A stretch of 64,000 nt of DNA, from contig NC_009792.1 in the NCBI RefSeq assembly GCF_000018045.1, forward strand, positions 372,001 through 436,000, read 5' to 3'. Below, in pieces: positions 9,392-23,206 of this stretch. This DNA comes from Citrobacter koseri ATCC BAA-895 (GTDB taxonomy: Bacteria; Pseudomonadota; Gammaproteobacteria; Enterobacterales; Enterobacteriaceae). Each line of letters starts with the position of its first letter. The stretch's first letter is position 1. A program made the translations under genes and the position numbers. The notes beneath the pieces were generated by a model that saw only the letters and a program-made list of their open reading frames with translations, ran no database searches and was not told the origin of the DNA.

Positions 9392-9441
9392 TATAATAAG
9401 GAGCTGTGATGAGATTCAAAATTAGTGATCTGGAATACGTT
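9392..9441 (-). promoter_or_regulatory. nupC promoter region with two CRP-like sites
   Basis: TGTGA-N6-TCAAA at 9405-9420 and a second CRP-like match (AGTGATCTGGAATACG, about 9420-9441) lie upstream of a minus-strand AT-rich -10-like box near 9392-9398. E. coli nupC is known to be controlled by CRP and CytR, which bind in such tandem arrangements. The exact transcription start is not determined here. Confidence 0.5.
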
Positions 9442-9588
9442 TCTGTTATGTTTAGTATGGAAGTGAAAAGTTATGTCATTGTGCTAATCTCATACAATTA
9501 ACAAACAACCTGGTTTTGTTTTTCGACCCTCCCTTGCTGGCCCATAGCCTGGCGCTATCAGAGATATCAACGTTACCCATTAAAATGC

Positions 9589-9609
9589 ACTTGATAATCA
9601 TTCTCAATA
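9589..9609 (+). promoter_or_regulatory. Fur box upstream of mntH
   Basis: TTGATAATCATTCTCAATAA matches the enteric Fur operator in its GATAATCATTCTCAAT core. It lies about 50 bp upstream of the mntH start, the position known for Fur control of mntH in E. coli and Salmonella. Confidence 0.75.
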
Positions 9610-9620
9610 AACATAGCATA

Positions 9621-10893
<1,273 letters not shown>

Positions 10894-10965
10894 TTTGAAG
10901 ACCGTATAGCCAGGGAATTTAAGAGAAACGGTTGAATCGGTATTGCTGATAAAAACACAATTCGA

Positions 10966-10995
10966 AAATAGCCCCGTTTGAACGGGGCTATTTTT
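10966..10995. terminator. Bidirectional terminator between mntH and ypeC
   Basis: AATAGCCCCGTT, TGA loop, AACGGGGCTATTTTT. The stem is flanked by A-rich and T-rich sides and lies between convergent genes. Confidence 0.85.
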
Positions 10996-11314
10996 AATGA
11001 CGGTGTCCGTGACCCCGGCCAGGGTGGTGGTCGCGATCGCGCCAGCCTTCGCGGTAGCCGCGTTCATAGGCTTTGCGCTTATCCCAGCCGCGATGATAGC
11101 CATTATCGTGTCGCCACCAGCGATTTTTACGCCATTCATAATGGTGGTGCCAGTAATCCCGGTCGCGCCAGTATCTGCCGTCCCAGTAGTTACCGTAATT
11201 ATCGCGATCGCCAATTTGTAATTTTATCGATGGCAACAGGGTGATTTCGCCAGCGTTCGCGGCAAGCGGTGTAAAAGCCAATAAGGCTGCCGCCAGAATC
11301 AGTGACCTGAACAT
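10994..11314 (-). CDS. ypeC: Small secreted Arg/Trp/His-rich protein YpeC
   Basis: A 106-residue DUF2502 protein of unknown function. Residues 1-21 ([21 protein letters not shown], cut after NAG-type site) are a Sec signal peptide, so it should be periplasmic. The mature part is very rich in Trp, Arg, Tyr, His and Asp ([20 protein letters not shown]) and ends in GRGHGHRH, which suggests a highly basic, possibly nucleic-acid- or metal-interacting surface. A good GAAGGAG site precedes ATG 11314. It is convergent with mntH. Confidence 0.9.
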   Translation of the reverse strand: MFRSLILAAALLAFTPLAANAGEITLLPSIKLQIGDRDNYGNYWDGRYWRDRDYWHHHYEWRKNRWWRHDNGYHRGWDKRKAYERGYREGWRDRDHHPGRGHGHRH

Positions 11315-11438
11315 TCTTTTTCTCCTTCACGATCGAGCCGTAATCGGCCTGTTAACGCAATATTACGGGGCGGTAAAGCCCCGTTTCATCGCCTTAACTC
11401 TTAAATCATGAGTGAGAGCACTTTTTGCTAAAAAGTGA

Positions 11439-12437
11439 TTATTGGCTGCCGTTCAGGATTGCGTTGATTTCTGCGCATTCGGCGGGAGAAAAATGACGAT
11501 TCGCCAGCATCCCCACGGCATCTTCAATTTGCGCGGTCTTGCTGGCGCCAATCAGCACTGACGTTACCTTGTCGTCGCGCAGCACCCAGGCCAGCGCCAT
11601 CTGGGACAGTTTTTGCCCCCGACGTCCGGCCAGCGCATTTAACTGGCGCACTTTTTCCAGTTTCTCCGGGGTAATCTGATCCGGGTTAAGGAAGCGGCTT
11701 CCGCTGGCGGCCCGGGAATCAGCCGGAATGCCGTTGAGATAACGATCGGTTAATTGCCCGCCCGCCAGCGGTGAAAAGGCGATACTGCCAACGCCTTTCT
11801 CCTGCAATAATGCCAGCAAGCCGTCTTCGACCCAGCGCTCAAACATCGAGTATTTGGGCTGGTGAATCAGGCACGGCGTGCCCAGGTCGTCCAGGATCTC
11901 AATGGCCTGTCTGGCCAGATCCGCCGGATAGTTGGAAATCCCGACGTACAGCGCTTTTCCCTGACGAACAATATGATCCAGCGCTTTCATCGTCTCTTTG
12001 AGCGGCGTTTCCGGGTCAGGGCGGTGGTGATAGAAGATATCGACATACTCCAGCCCCAGACGTTTCAGGCTTTGATCGAGGCTGGCTATCAAATACTTGC
12101 GCGAACCCCAGTCACCGTAAGGGCCATCCCACATGGTATAACCCGCTTTAGTGGAAATGATCAGTTCATCGCGCCACGGTAAAAAATCTTCCTGTAGGAT
12201 ACGGCCAAAATGGCGCTCTGCTGAGCCTGGCGGCGGGCCGTAATTATTTGCGAGATCAAAATGGGTAATTCCCAGATCAAAAGCACGCTGTAGCAGCGCC
12301 CGGCTGTTCTCTACCTGAGTGGTATCACCGAAATTGTGCCATAGCCCAAGTGAAATGGCGGGGAGCTTTAAACCGCTCTGACCGCAGCGGCGATACTCCA
12401 TTGTCTGGTAGCGATTTTTATCGGCCCGATAAACCAT
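11439..12437 (-). CDS. Aldo/keto reductase, YghZ-like
   Basis: A 332-residue NADPH-dependent aldo/keto reductase (TIM barrel), closest in style to E. coli YghZ, which reduces L-glyceraldehyde 3-phosphate and methylglyoxal. Active-site residues are visible in order: Asp and Tyr in HFDLANNYGPPPGSAE, Lys in ISTKAGY, His in DIFYHHRPDPETP. The cofactor loop is VLIGASKTAQIEDAV. AGAGGG precedes ATG 12437. It is divergent from ipdC. An enzyme of this class sits at the same place in Salmonella, from memory. The substrate here is not known. Confidence 0.85.
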   Translation of the reverse strand: MVYRADKNRYQTMEYRRCGQSGLKLPAISLGLWHNFGDTTQVENSRALLQRAFDLGITHFDLANNYGPPPGSAERHFGRILQEDFLPWRDELIISTKAGYTMWDGPYGDWGSRKYLIASLDQSLKRLGLEYVDIFYHHRPDPETPLKETMKALDHIVRQGKALYVGISNYPADLARQAIEILDDLGTPCLIHQPKYSMFERWVEDGLLALLQEKGVGSIAFSPLAGGQLTDRYLNGIPADSRAASGSRFLNPDQITPEKLEKVRQLNALAGRRGQKLSQMALAWVLRDDKVTSVLIGASKTAQIEDAVGMLANRHFSPAECAEINAILNGSQ

Positions 12438-12514
12438 GTTGTTGCCCTCTGAATGACGTGAGTTTTCAGTGTATACGTTTACACGGATTGTTATTCAATG
12501 AGATTACACCGTGA

Positions 12515-14275
<1,761 letters not shown>

Positions 14276-14288
14276 ACGCGGTGGCCGG

Positions 14289-15524
14289 TTATCTGTCGTG
14301 GCGGTTGACGGCCATCATTGGCTTGCCTGCCAGCAGGAGCCAGGCGGGAAGCATAACGATGCACAACAGCGGAAGCAGGGTGGTGTCCGGTACGACGACT
14401 GCGGCCATAAACAGACTCAGCCAGCCGTCACGGGTTACGACCAGCATCAGCCCCAGAATCGCGCATGAGACGGTAATTGCCGCCGGAACCGCTTCAACAT
14501 GCGCGTGCAGCATCAGACCCAGCGCCACGCCCACAAAGACCGCCGGGAAGATACGCCCGCCCCGGAAACCGCAGGCGGCGGCGATAACCAGCGCGCCCAG
14601 CTTAACGATCGCCAGCATAAAGTAGTCCGTGGCGCCCAGCGTTTGGCTGAACGCCAGCTGCTGCATCTCGTCCAGTCCTTTAAAGAGAGTCAGCGGCCCG
14701 CCCAATACGCCCAGAATCCCCAGCATAAAACCACCGATACCGAGAATAAGTACCGGATTTTTCAGACGATGCACCAACGAATGCAGACGTGGTAAACACC
14801 ATACCGCCACCATACCCGCCGCAATCGCAATGGCCGCCACCACTGCGCCGCTGAAAATATCGCTCAGCCGCATTTGCGTGTAGTGCGCAATCGGCAAGGA
14901 GAAGTGCGGATGGAAGAACAGGCTAGTGGTTAACGATCCCGCGGCTGCCGCCATCAGCGGAGCGAACAGACGATCCCACAAGGGCGTATCGTCAGAGCTG
15001 TTCAGGGTTTGCGAGAAAATCAGCGCGGCGGCGACAGGGGTGCCGAACAGCGCGCCGATAGTGCCTGCGGAAGCTAGGATCGTCCAGTCCAGCGCCCCTA
15101 TGCGTGGGAAAAGGCGCGCGCCGATAGCGACGGCCAGCGCGATATTCACCGCCATAATGGGATGCTCCGGCCCCAGGCTTACTCCACCTGCCAGGCCGAG
15201 AATGAGCGCGATCAGCAGGCCCGGAAGCGCGACAGGGTTCATCGGCGCGCCGATCAGCGGTTCGGTCGCCGGGTCCGGGCCTGCATGCCCAGGGCTGTAG
15301 CGGATGACAAGCCCGACCATGATCCCGGTAAACGTGAGCATGCCGATAATCCAGACGGGGGAATCATGAGCAATGCCCAGGCCGACGGGGATTTGCTCCC
15401 ACAGCAGGCGCTGTAAAACGGAGGCGACTTTCATCACGGCGATCAATACCAGACTGGAGGCAATGCCAATAATGAGTGCGGGAAGCGATAATAACAGCAT
15501 CGTTCTGGCTCGCGGATGGAGCAT
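14289..15524 (-). CDS. yfeO: CLC-type ion channel protein YfeO
   Basis: A 411-residue integral membrane protein of the voltage-gated chloride channel (CLC) superfamily. Motifs include [12 protein letters not shown] near residue 115, [17 protein letters not shown], and [18 protein letters not shown] near the C-terminus, corresponding to the anion-binding helix ends of CLC proteins. Whether it is a channel or a Cl-/H+ exchanger is unknown. ATG 15524 (MLHPR) matches the E. coli start. It is divergent from glk. Confidence 0.9.
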   Translation of the reverse strand: MLHPRARTMLLLSLPALIIGIASSLVLIAVMKVASVLQRLLWEQIPVGLGIAHDSPVWIIGMLTFTGIMVGLVIRYSPGHAGPDPATEPLIGAPMNPVALPGLLIALILGLAGGVSLGPEHPIMAVNIALAVAIGARLFPRIGALDWTILASAGTIGALFGTPVAAALIFSQTLNSSDDTPLWDRLFAPLMAAAAGSLTTSLFFHPHFSLPIAHYTQMRLSDIFSGAVVAAIAIAAGMVAVWCLPRLHSLVHRLKNPVLILGIGGFMLGILGVLGGPLTLFKGLDEMQQLAFSQTLGATDYFMLAIVKLGALVIAAACGFRGGRIFPAVFVGVALGLMLHAHVEAVPAAITVSCAILGLMLVVTRDGWLSLFMAAVVVPDTTLLPLLCIVMLPAWLLLAGKPMMAVNRHDR

Positions 15525-15728
15525 GATCTATTCCTTAATACTGAGTCATATGCTTAGTTTGCACAGCCTGCCCGACGGCATCGCTGCAAATGGTGCTGAA
15601 ACGATAAAGTAATTATGTGATGCAGATCGATATTTTTGGGGAGCTCGCCTTTCGACCGTTGTTGTTATGCCCCCATGAATTTACAGTGTGGCAAAGATTT
15701 ATTCTGACTTTAGCGGAGCAGTAGAAGA

Positions 15729-16694
15729 ATGACAAAATATGCTTTAGTAGGTGATGTAGGCGGCACCAACGCGCGTCTTGCTCTGTGCGATATGACCAGC
15801 GGGGAGATTTCGCAGGCGAAAACCTATTCCGGGCTGGACTATCCGAGCCTCGAAGCCGTGGTTCGCGTGTATCTGGACGAGCATAACGCCAGGGTGGAAG
15901 ATGGCTGTATCGCTATCGCCTGCCCGATCACCGGTGACTGGGTGGCGATGACTAACCACACCTGGGCATTTTCTATTGCGGAGATGAAAAAGAATCTTGG
16001 CTTTAGCCATCTGGAAATCATCAACGATTTTACCGCCGTGTCGATGGCGATCCCGATGCTGCGCAAAGAGCATCTGATCCAGTTCGGCGGCGCGGAACCG
16101 GTTGCCGGCAAACCGATTGCCGTTTACGGCGCCGGAACCGGATTAGGGGTGGCACACCTGGTTCATGTCGATAAACGCTGGATCAGCCTGCCGGGCGAGG
16201 GTGGTCACGTTGACTTCGCGCCGAACAGCGAAGAGGAAGGCATTATTCTCGAAGAACTGCGTGCGGAAATTGGTCACGTCTCTGCCGAGCGCGTGTTGTC
16301 GGGGCCAGGGCTGGTGAATCTGTATCGTGCTATCGTCAAATCTGATGGCCGTCTGCCGGAAAATCTGCAACCGAAAGATATTACCGAACGCGCGCTGGCG
16401 GATACCTGCATTGACTCTCGTCGTGCGCTGTCGCTGTTTTGCGTCATTATGGGCCGTTTTGGCGGTAATCTGGCATTGACGCTGGGCACGTTTGGCGGCG
16501 TCTACATTGCGGGCGGCATCGTGCCGCGCTTCCTGGAGTTCTTTAAAGCCTCCGGCTTTCGTGGCGGGTTTGAAGACAAAGGCCGTTTCAAAGCCTACGT
16601 TCAGGATATTCCGGTTTACCTGATTGTGCATGATAATCCCGGTCTGCTCGGCTCCGGCGCGCATTTGCGCCAGACGTTAGGGCAAATTCTGTAA
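15729..16694 (+). CDS. glk: Glucokinase
   Basis: A 321-residue cytoplasmic ATP-dependent glucokinase that phosphorylates non-PTS glucose. Phosphate-binding loop [14 protein letters not shown] at the N-terminus, sugar-binding INDFTA near residue 100, the GAGTGLGVA adenosine loop, [10 protein letters not shown] and the C-terminal [12 protein letters not shown] motif are all present. Length equals E. coli Glk. GGAGCAGTAGAAGA before ATG 15729 supplies the ribosome site. Confidence 0.97.
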   Translation: MTKYALVGDVGGTNARLALCDMTSGEISQAKTYSGLDYPSLEAVVRVYLDEHNARVEDGCIAIACPITGDWVAMTNHTWAFSIAEMKKNLGFSHLEIINDFTAVSMAIPMLRKEHLIQFGGAEPVAGKPIAVYGAGTGLGVAHLVHVDKRWISLPGEGGHVDFAPNSEEEGIILEELRAEIGHVSAERVLSGPGLVNLYRAIVKSDGRLPENLQPKDITERALADTCIDSRRALSLFCVIMGRFGGNLALTLGTFGGVYIAGGIVPRFLEFFKASGFRGGFEDKGRFKAYVQDIPVYLIVHDNPGLLGSGAHLRQTLGQIL

Positions 16695-16763
16695 TTGAAG
16701 ATCGGCAGGCCTGATACGCGTTAGCGCCATCAGGCAGGGCATGACATGCATTATCCGGTCTTA

Positions 16764-16790
16764 AACCGCGTCACTGACGCGGTTTTTTTG
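16764..16790 (+). terminator. Terminator of glk
   Basis: AACCGCGTCA and TGACGCGGTT form the stem, followed by seven T. It separates glk from the fry operon. Confidence 0.85.
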
Positions 16791-16932
16791 TGCCCGTCGC
16801 CGACCTTTCCGACGCCCGTCACATTTCTGTTTAACGGGATTATTTGTCCAGTAAAAGCATTATTTGTCTGATAACAATGCGCAGGCTCTCACCGCCATAA
16901 TTTCTCTCGTTAACTATCTGGAGGAGTCTGTT

Positions 16933-17259
16933 ATGGCGAAAAAACTTATTGCTGTTTGCGCATGCCCGATGGGGCTGGCCCACACATTTATGGCGGCTCA
17001 GGCGCTGGAAGAGGCGGCGGTTGAAGCGGGATACGAGGTGAAAATTGAAACCCTGGGGGCGGACGGCATCCAGAATCGCCTGACGGCGCAGGATATCGCT
17101 GAGGCGACGCTAATCATCCATTCCGTTGCCGTAACCCCCGAAGACAATGAACGGTTTGAGTCGCGCGATGTGTATGAAATTACGCTCCAGGACGCGATAA
17201 AAAACGCCGCCGGTATCATTAAAGAAATCGAAGAGATGATTGCGGCAGAGCAACAATAA
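16933..17259 (+). CDS. fryB: Fructose-like PTS enzyme IIB FryB
   Basis: A 108-residue PTS IIB component, the first gene of a fructose-like phosphotransferase operon. The phosphocysteine lies in the loop CACPMGLAHTFMAA near residue 11, typical of IIB-fructose domains. GGAGGAG lies at the right distance before ATG 16933; the frame is open from 16864 but homologues start at MAKKL. The phosphoryl group should pass from the IIA domain of FryA to this Cys and then to sugar carried by FryC. The true sugar is unknown. Confidence 0.92.
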   Translation: MAKKLIAVCACPMGLAHTFMAAQALEEAAVEAGYEVKIETLGADGIQNRLTAQDIAEATLIIHSVAVTPEDNERFESRDVYEITLQDAIKNAAGIIKEIEEMIAAEQQ

Positions 17260-17279
17260 TTTTCGACAGGGATACACAT

Positions 17280-18527
17280 ATGGCCATTAAAAAACGCAGT
17301 GCAACCGTTGTGCATGGCGCATCCGGTGCGGCAGCGGCAATAAAAACCCCTCCGGCCTCCCGTAACAGCTTCTGGGGCGAACTTCCGCAGCACGTCATGT
17401 CGGGTATTTCGCGCATGGTGCCAACGTTAATCATGGGTGGGGTGATTCTCGCTTTCAGCCAGCTGATTGCCTATAGCTGGCTGAAAATTCCCGCAGATAC
17501 CGGCATTATGGATGCGCTGAATAGCGGAAAATTCGACGGTTTTAACCTCTCATTACTGAAATTCGCCTGGCTATCGCAATCCTTTGGCGGCGTGTTGTTT
17601 GGCTTTGCGATTCCAATGTTCGCGGCGTTTGTCGCTAACTCTATCGGCGGTAAGCTGGCCTTTCCCGCAGGATTCATCGGCGGCTTAATGTCCACCCAGC
17701 CAACCCAGATACTGAATTTTGACCCGGCCAGCCTGCAATGGGTAACGACCGCGCCCGTACCGTCAACGTTCATCGGGGCGCTGATTATCTCGATTGTCGC
17801 GGGCTATCTGGTGAAGTGGATGAATCAAAAAATCCAGTTGCCTGATTTCTTACTGGCCTTCAAAACCACCTTTTTGCTGCCCATTTTGTCCGCCATTTTT
17901 GTGATGCTGGCGATGTACTACGTGATCACTCCGTTTGGCGGATGGATCAACGGCGGTATCCGCACGCTACTGACGGCGGCGGGTGAAAAAGGAACGCTGA
18001 TGTATGCGATGGGGATCTCGGCGGCAACGGCAATTGACCTCGGCGGCCCGATTAACAAGGCCGCAGGATTTGTCGCTTTTAGTTTCACTACCGATCATGT
18101 TTTACCCGTCACCGCGCGTTCTATCGCGATTGTGATCCCGCCGATTGGTCTGGGGCTGGCAACGATTCTCGATCGTCGCTTAACCGGTAAACGCCTGTTT
18201 AACGCGCAACTGTATCCGCAAGGCAAAACCGCGATGTTCCTGGCGTTTATGGGGATCAGCGAGGGGGCGATTCCTTTCGCGCTGGAAAGCCCGATCACGG
18301 CAATCCCTTCGTATATGGTGGGCGCGATTGTCGGCTCGACAACCGCCGTCTGGCTGGGCGCCGTGCAGTGGTTCCCTGAGTCTGCGATTTGGGCATGGCC
18401 GCTGGTGAGCAATCTTGGCGTCTATATGGCGGGGATCGTGTTAGGGGCGGTGATCACGGCGCTGATGGTCGTTTTCCTGCGTCACATGATGTATCGCAGA
18501 GGCAAACTGCTGATTGAAAGCCTCTGA
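17280..18527 (+). CDS. fryC: Fructose-like PTS permease IIC FryC
   Basis: A 415-residue inner-membrane IIC component of the fructose PTS family with about nine or ten hydrophobic helices after a cytoplasmic N-terminus. Characteristic stretches are [32 protein letters not shown] and the [12 protein letters not shown] substrate loop. It partners FryB and FryA. It starts 20 bp after the fryB stop and ends just before ypdF, so it is part of one operon. Confidence 0.93.
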   Translation: MAIKKRSATVVHGASGAAAAIKTPPASRNSFWGELPQHVMSGISRMVPTLIMGGVILAFSQLIAYSWLKIPADTGIMDALNSGKFDGFNLSLLKFAWLSQSFGGVLFGFAIPMFAAFVANSIGGKLAFPAGFIGGLMSTQPTQILNFDPASLQWVTTAPVPSTFIGALIISIVAGYLVKWMNQKIQLPDFLLAFKTTFLLPILSAIFVMLAMYYVITPFGGWINGGIRTLLTAAGEKGTLMYAMGISAATAIDLGGPINKAAGFVAFSFTTDHVLPVTARSIAIVIPPIGLGLATILDRRLTGKRLFNAQLYPQGKTAMFLAFMGISEGAIPFALESPITAIPSYMVGAIVGSTTAVWLGAVQWFPESAIWAWPLVSNLGVYMAGIVLGAVITALMVVFLRHMMYRRGKLLIESL

Positions 18528-18543
18528 AAAAAGGACTGACATC

Positions 18544-19629
18544 ATGACGTTACGTGCATCGCTTCGCCAGTGGCTGGTGGAACAACGCCTGGATGCGGTA
18601 TTGATTTCATCCCGGCAGAACAAGCAACCGCATTTGGGGATTTCCAGCAGCGCCGGGTTTGTTTTTATCACGCATAAAAGCGCGCATCTGCTGGTGGATG
18701 GCCGATATTACGCTGACGTTGAAGCGCGAGCGCATGGCGATCAACTGCATCTGTTGGCCGGGTCGCAGACGCTGACTTCCATTGTGAACCAGATAATCGA
18801 CGACGAGCAATTGCAGGTCATTGGTTTTGAAGGCGCGCAGGTGAGTTGGGATTGCGCGCAACGCTGGCAGGAAAGGCTGCGGGCGAAGCTGGTGAGCGCG
18901 TCGCCGGACGCGCTGCGACAGATCAAAACGGCACAGGAAATAGCGTTGATACGCGAGGCCTGCCGGATTGCCGATTGCAGCGCAGAGCATATCCGCCGTT
19001 TTATTCGCCCCGGCCTTCGCGAACGAGAAATTGCCGCGGAGCTGGAGTGGTTTATGCGCCAGCAGGGGGCGGAAAAAGCCTCTTTTGACACCATCGTCGC
19101 CAGCGGCTGGCGTGGGGCGTTACCCCACGGTAAAGCCAGCGAAAAAATCGTCGCGGCGGGTGAATTTATTACCCTGGATTTTGGGGCGCAATATCAGGGG
19201 TATTGTTCGGATATGACGCGAACATTCCTCGTGAGCGGGCAGGATGCGCCCGTCGCATCTCATCCGCTGTTCGCCGTTTACCAGACGGTTCTTGAGGCGC
19301 AGCAGACGGCGATTGCCGCCATTCGTCCGGGCGTGTGCTGCCAGGCGGTGGATGCTGCGGCTCGTCGGGTGATTGAGGCGGCGGGCTATGGCGATTATTT
19401 TGGCCACAACACCGGGCACGCTATCGGCATTGAGGTGCATGAAGCGCCGCGCTTTTCACCAACGGATACCACCCGACTTGCCGCAGGCATGTTGCTGACC
19501 GTAGAGCCGGGCATTTACCTGCCGGGGCAGGGCGGCGTGCGTATTGAAGATGTCGTACTGGTCACGGAAGACGGCGCGGAAGTGCTCTACACGATGCCGA
19601 AAACAGTATTGCTCACGGGAGAAGCATAA
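18544..19629 (+). CDS. ypdF: Xaa-Pro aminopeptidase YpdF
   Basis: A 361-residue M24 (pita-bread) metallopeptidase; E. coli YpdF cleaves N-terminal Met or Xaa before Pro. The metal ligands are visible: two Asp in [21 protein letters not shown], His in [14 protein letters not shown], and two Glu in [21 protein letters not shown]. The N-terminal creatinase-like domain spans about residues 1-125. ATG 18544 (MTLRA) with AAGGA upstream is chosen over 18514. It overlaps ypdE by one base. A peptidase inside a PTS operon is unusual but conserved in E. coli. Confidence 0.93.
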   Translation: MTLRASLRQWLVEQRLDAVLISSRQNKQPHLGISSSAGFVFITHKSAHLLVDGRYYADVEARAHGDQLHLLAGSQTLTSIVNQIIDDEQLQVIGFEGAQVSWDCAQRWQERLRAKLVSASPDALRQIKTAQEIALIREACRIADCSAEHIRRFIRPGLREREIAAELEWFMRQQGAEKASFDTIVASGWRGALPHGKASEKIVAAGEFITLDFGAQYQGYCSDMTRTFLVSGQDAPVASHPLFAVYQTVLEAQQTAIAAIRPGVCCQAVDAAARRVIEAAGYGDYFGHNTGHAIGIEVHEAPRFSPTDTTRLAAGMLLTVEPGIYLPGQGGVRIEDVVLVTEDGAEVLYTMPKTVLLTGEA

Positions 19630-20666
19630 TGGATTTATCGCTGTTAAAAGCCCTGAGCGAGGCGGATGCCATTGCCTCCTCAGAGCAGGAAGTGCGCCAG
19701 ATCTTACTGGAGGAAGCGGATCGTCTGCACAAAGAGGTGCGCTTTGACGGGCTGGGATCGGTGCTGATCCGTCTTAATGAGTCCGATGGGCCGAAAGTGA
19801 TGATCTGCGCGCACATGGATGAGGTGGGGTTTATTGTGCGCAGTATCTCGTCGGAAGGGGCGATCGATGTGTTGCCGGTCGGCAACGTGCGTATGGCGGC
19901 CCGCCAGCTCCAGCCCGTGCGTATTACCACGCGGGAAGACAGTAAAATTCCCGGTTTGCTGGATGGCGAGCGTAATGGAAATGAGGTTGGCGCCTTGCGG
20001 GTCGATATTGGCGCACGCTCATATGATGAGGTGATCCAGGCGGGCGTTCGACCTGGCGATCGCGTCACTTTTGACTCTGCGTTTCAGGTGCTGCCACACC
20101 AGCGGGTAATGGGGAAAGCGTTTGATGACCGACTGGGGTGCTACTTGTTGATCATGCTGCTGCGTGCATGGCATGACGCAGCGCTGCCCGCCGAGGTCTG
20201 GCTGGTAGCCAGCTCCAGCGAAGAGGTCGGGTTACGCGGCGGGCAAACGGCCGCTCGCGCGGTTGCTCCCGATATCGCTATCGTGCTGGACACCGCCTGC
20301 TGGGCGAAAAACTTTGATTATGGCGCGGCGAATCATCGGCAGATCGGTAAAGGGCCGATGCTGGTGCTTGCCGATAAGTCGCTCATCGCGCCGCCCAAAC
20401 TGACCGCCTGGGTTGAAAGCGTCGCCAGCGACTCCGGTCTGCCGCTGCAACTGGATATGTTCAGTAATGGAGGGACGGATGGCGGAGCGGTGCATTTGAC
20501 CGGGACGGGAACCCCGACGGTGGTTATTGGGCCCGCCACGCGTCATGGGCATTGCGCTGCGTCCATTGCGGATTGCCGCGACATTATCCACACGCAGCAA
20601 CTTTTATCGGCACTTATTACCCGTCTTACGCGTGAGACTGTCGTTCATCTTACGGATTTCAGATGA
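19629..20666 (+). CDS. ypdE: M42-family aminopeptidase YpdE
   Basis: A 345-residue cobalt/zinc-dependent aminopeptidase of family M42 (tetrahedral-particle type); E. coli YpdE is a broad aminopeptidase that does not act before Pro and complements YpdF. Metal and catalytic residues: His and Asp in [12 protein letters not shown], Asp in KAFDDRLGC, the Glu pair in [12 protein letters not shown], Asp in IVLDTACW and His in [13 protein letters not shown]. Its ATG overlaps the ypdF stop (TAATG), implying coupled translation. Confidence 0.93.
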   Translation: MDLSLLKALSEADAIASSEQEVRQILLEEADRLHKEVRFDGLGSVLIRLNESDGPKVMICAHMDEVGFIVRSISSEGAIDVLPVGNVRMAARQLQPVRITTREDSKIPGLLDGERNGNEVGALRVDIGARSYDEVIQAGVRPGDRVTFDSAFQVLPHQRVMGKAFDDRLGCYLLIMLLRAWHDAALPAEVWLVASSSEEVGLRGGQTAARAVAPDIAIVLDTACWAKNFDYGAANHRQIGKGPMLVLADKSLIAPPKLTAWVESVASDSGLPLQLDMFSNGGTDGGAVHLTGTGTPTVVIGPATRHGHCAASIADCRDIIHTQQLLSALITRLTRETVVHLTDFR

Positions 20667-20692
20667 GCGTCTTGCGTTAATCAGGAGTTGTT

Positions 20693-23188
20693 ATGTTAAC
20701 GATTCAATTTCTCTGCCCGTTGCCAAATGGCCTGCATGCGCGTCCGGCGTGGGAACTGAAAGAGCAGTGTAGCCAGTGGCAAAGCGAGGTGACGTTTATT
20801 AACCATCGCCAGAATGCGCGTGCGGACGCGAAAAGCTCGCTGGCGCTGATCGGCACCGGAACGCTGTTTAACGACAGTTGCAGTCTGAACATTAGCGGCA
20901 GTGATGAAGAGCAGGCCAGGCGTTCTCTGGAGACCTATCTCCAGCACCGGTTTATCGACAGTGACAGCGTTCAGCCGACCTCTGCGGAACTGGCGGCGCA
21001 TCCGCTGCCGCGCTCGCTGGTTCGACTGAATCCCGATTTACTGTATGGCGCGGTATTGGCTAACGGCGTCGGCGCTGGCGCGCTCACGTTGTGGCAAAAC
21101 GACAATCTGGAGGCGTATCGCGCAATTCCGGCCAGCGCGGAAGACAGCACCCGGCTCGAACATAGTCTGGCGACGCTGGCGGAGCAGCTTAATCAACAGC
21201 TTCGCGAACGTGACGGTGAAAGTAAAACGATCCTTAGCGCCCATCTGTCGCTGATCCAGGATGACGAGTTTGCGGGAAACATTCGCCGCCTGATGGACGA
21301 GCAGCACAAGGGGTTGGGCGCGGCGATTATCGCCAATATGGAGCAGGTGTGCGACAAGCTGTCGTCCTCCGCAAGCGACTACTTACGCGAGCGGGTAAGC
21401 GATATCCGTGATATTAGCGAACAGTTGCTGCATATCACCTGGCCGGAACGACGCCCGCGTAATACGTTGATTCTTGAACAGCCGACCATTCTGGTGGCGG
21501 AAGATCTGACGCCAAGCCAGTTCCTGAGCCTCGATTTGCAGCACCTGTCCGGCATGATTCTGGAGAAAACCGGCAGAACGTCGCACACGCTGATTCTGGC
21601 GCGCGCATCCGCGATTCCGGTGCTCAGCGGGCTGCCCCTGGACGCGCTCGGTCGCTACGCCGGGCAACCTGCGGTGCTGGATGCCCAGTGCGGCGTGCTG
21701 GCGATTAACCCGAACGCCGCCGTCTGCGGATATTACGCCATTGCGCAGCAACTGGCGGATAAGCGTCAACAGCAACAGGCGAGAGAAGCGTCTTTGCCTG
21801 CTTTCTCCCGGGATAATCAGCGTCTTGATATCGCCGCCAATATTGGTACGGCGCTGGAAGCGCCGGGCGCGTTTGCCAATGGCGCGGAAGGCATCGGTCT
21901 GTTCCGCACCGAAATGTTGTTCATGGATCGCGACAGCGCCCCTGACGAACAGGAACAGTTTGAGGCCTACCAGCAGGTACTGCTGGCGGCGGGAGAGAAG
22001 CCGGTTATTTTTCGCACGATGGACATTGGCGGCGATAAAAATATTCGCTATCTCAATATCCCGCAGGAAGAGAACCCTTTCCTCGGCTATCGCGCCGTGC
22101 GTATTTATCCTGAGTTTGCCGGGCTGTTTCGCACGCAGCTTCGCGCTATTTTGCGTGCGGCAACTTTTGGTCAGGCGCAACTGATGATCCCGATGGTGCA
22201 CAGTCTCGATCAGATCCTGTGGGTTAAAAGCGAGCTGCAAAAAGCGATCGTGGAACTCAAAAGAGACGGGCTGCGCCATGCTGCAACGATCCCGCTGGGG
22301 ATTATGGTGGAAGTTCCGTCGGTCTGTTACATCATCGATCACTTCTGCGATGAGGTGGATTTCTTTAGCATCGGCTCGAACGATATGACCCAGTATCTGT
22401 ATGCCGTCGATCGTAATAATCCGCGCGTCTCGCCGCTGTATAACCCGATTACGCCGTCATTTCTGCGCATGTTGCAGCAGATCGTCCGCACGGCGCATCA
22501 GCACGGAAAATGGGTGGGGATTTGCGGCGAGCTGGGCGGTGAAAGCCGGTATTTACCGCTGCTGCTGGGGCTGGAACTGGATGAATTAAGCATGAGCAGC
22601 CCGCGAATCCCTGGCGTGAAAAGCCAACTGCGGCAGATGGACAGCCAGGCGTGCCGGGCGCTTGCGGCGCAGGCCTGTGAGTGTCGTAGCGCAGAGGAGA
22701 TTGAAACGCTGTTGAATCAGTTTGCGCCGCAAAAAGACGTGCGTCCGCTGCTGGCGCTGGAAAATATCTTTGTGGGCGAATCATTGAGCAACAAAGAGCA
22801 GGTGATCCAGTTTCTTTGCGGCAATCTCGGCGTAAACGGGCGTACTGAGCATCCGTTTGAGCTGGAAGAGGATGTCTGGCAACGCGAGGAGATTGTCACG
22901 ACTGCTGTCGGTTTTGGCGTGGCGATCCCGCATACCAAATCACAGTGGATACGTCATTCCAGCATCAGCATTGCGCGGCTGGCGCGCCCTGTTGACTGGC
23001 AGTCGGAGATGGGCGAGGTTGAGCTGGTGATTATGTTGACGTTGGGCGCTGATGAAGGGATTAACCATGTGAAAGTCTTTTCGCAGCTGGCGCGTAAGCT
23101 GGTGAATAAAAACTTCCGCCAGTCGCTGTTCGCCGCTCAGGATGCCGAAAGCCTTCTGGCGCTGCTGGAGGCGGAACTGACGTTTTGA
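20693..23188 (+). CDS. fryA: Multiphosphoryl transfer protein FryA (HPr-EI-IIA)
   Basis: An 831-residue fusion of three PTS modules, giving the fry system its own phosphorelay. The HPr-like domain (about 1-90) has His15 in CPLPNGLHARPAWELKE. The enzyme I domain (about 115-665) has the active His in KTGRTSHTLILARA and the signature Cys in GICGELGGES. The fructose IIA domain (about 685-831) has the phospho-His in GVAIPHTKSQW. AGGAG precedes ATG 20693. It is the last gene of fryB-fryC-ypdF-ypdE-fryA; a REP array follows. Confidence 0.95.
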   Translation: MLTIQFLCPLPNGLHARPAWELKEQCSQWQSEVTFINHRQNARADAKSSLALIGTGTLFNDSCSLNISGSDEEQARRSLETYLQHRFIDSDSVQPTSAELAAHPLPRSLVRLNPDLLYGAVLANGVGAGALTLWQNDNLEAYRAIPASAEDSTRLEHSLATLAEQLNQQLRERDGESKTILSAHLSLIQDDEFAGNIRRLMDEQHKGLGAAIIANMEQVCDKLSSSASDYLRERVSDIRDISEQLLHITWPERRPRNTLILEQPTILVAEDLTPSQFLSLDLQHLSGMILEKTGRTSHTLILARASAIPVLSGLPLDALGRYAGQPAVLDAQCGVLAINPNAAVCGYYAIAQQLADKRQQQQAREASLPAFSRDNQRLDIAANIGTALEAPGAFANGAEGIGLFRTEMLFMDRDSAPDEQEQFEAYQQVLLAAGEKPVIFRTMDIGGDKNIRYLNIPQEENPFLGYRAVRIYPEFAGLFRTQLRAILRAATFGQAQLMIPMVHSLDQILWVKSELQKAIVELKRDGLRHAATIPLGIMVEVPSVCYIIDHFCDEVDFFSIGSNDMTQYLYAVDRNNPRVSPLYNPITPSFLRMLQQIVRTAHQHGKWVGICGELGGESRYLPLLLGLELDELSMSSPRIPGVKSQLRQMDSQACRALAAQACECRSAEEIETLLNQFAPQKDVRPLLALENIFVGESLSNKEQVIQFLCGNLGVNGRTEHPFELEEDVWQREEIVTTAVGFGVAIPHTKSQWIRHSSISIARLARPVDWQSEMGEVELVIMLTLGADEGINHVKVFSQLARKLVNKNFRQSLFAAQDAESLLALLEAELTF

Positions 23189-23206
23189 ATCTGAGTGTCT
23201 GAGTGA

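Noticed and set aside
12468..12490. A second TyrR box (TGTATACGTTTACA)
   Set aside because: The half-sites do not have the N6 spacing; only the TTTACA half matches.
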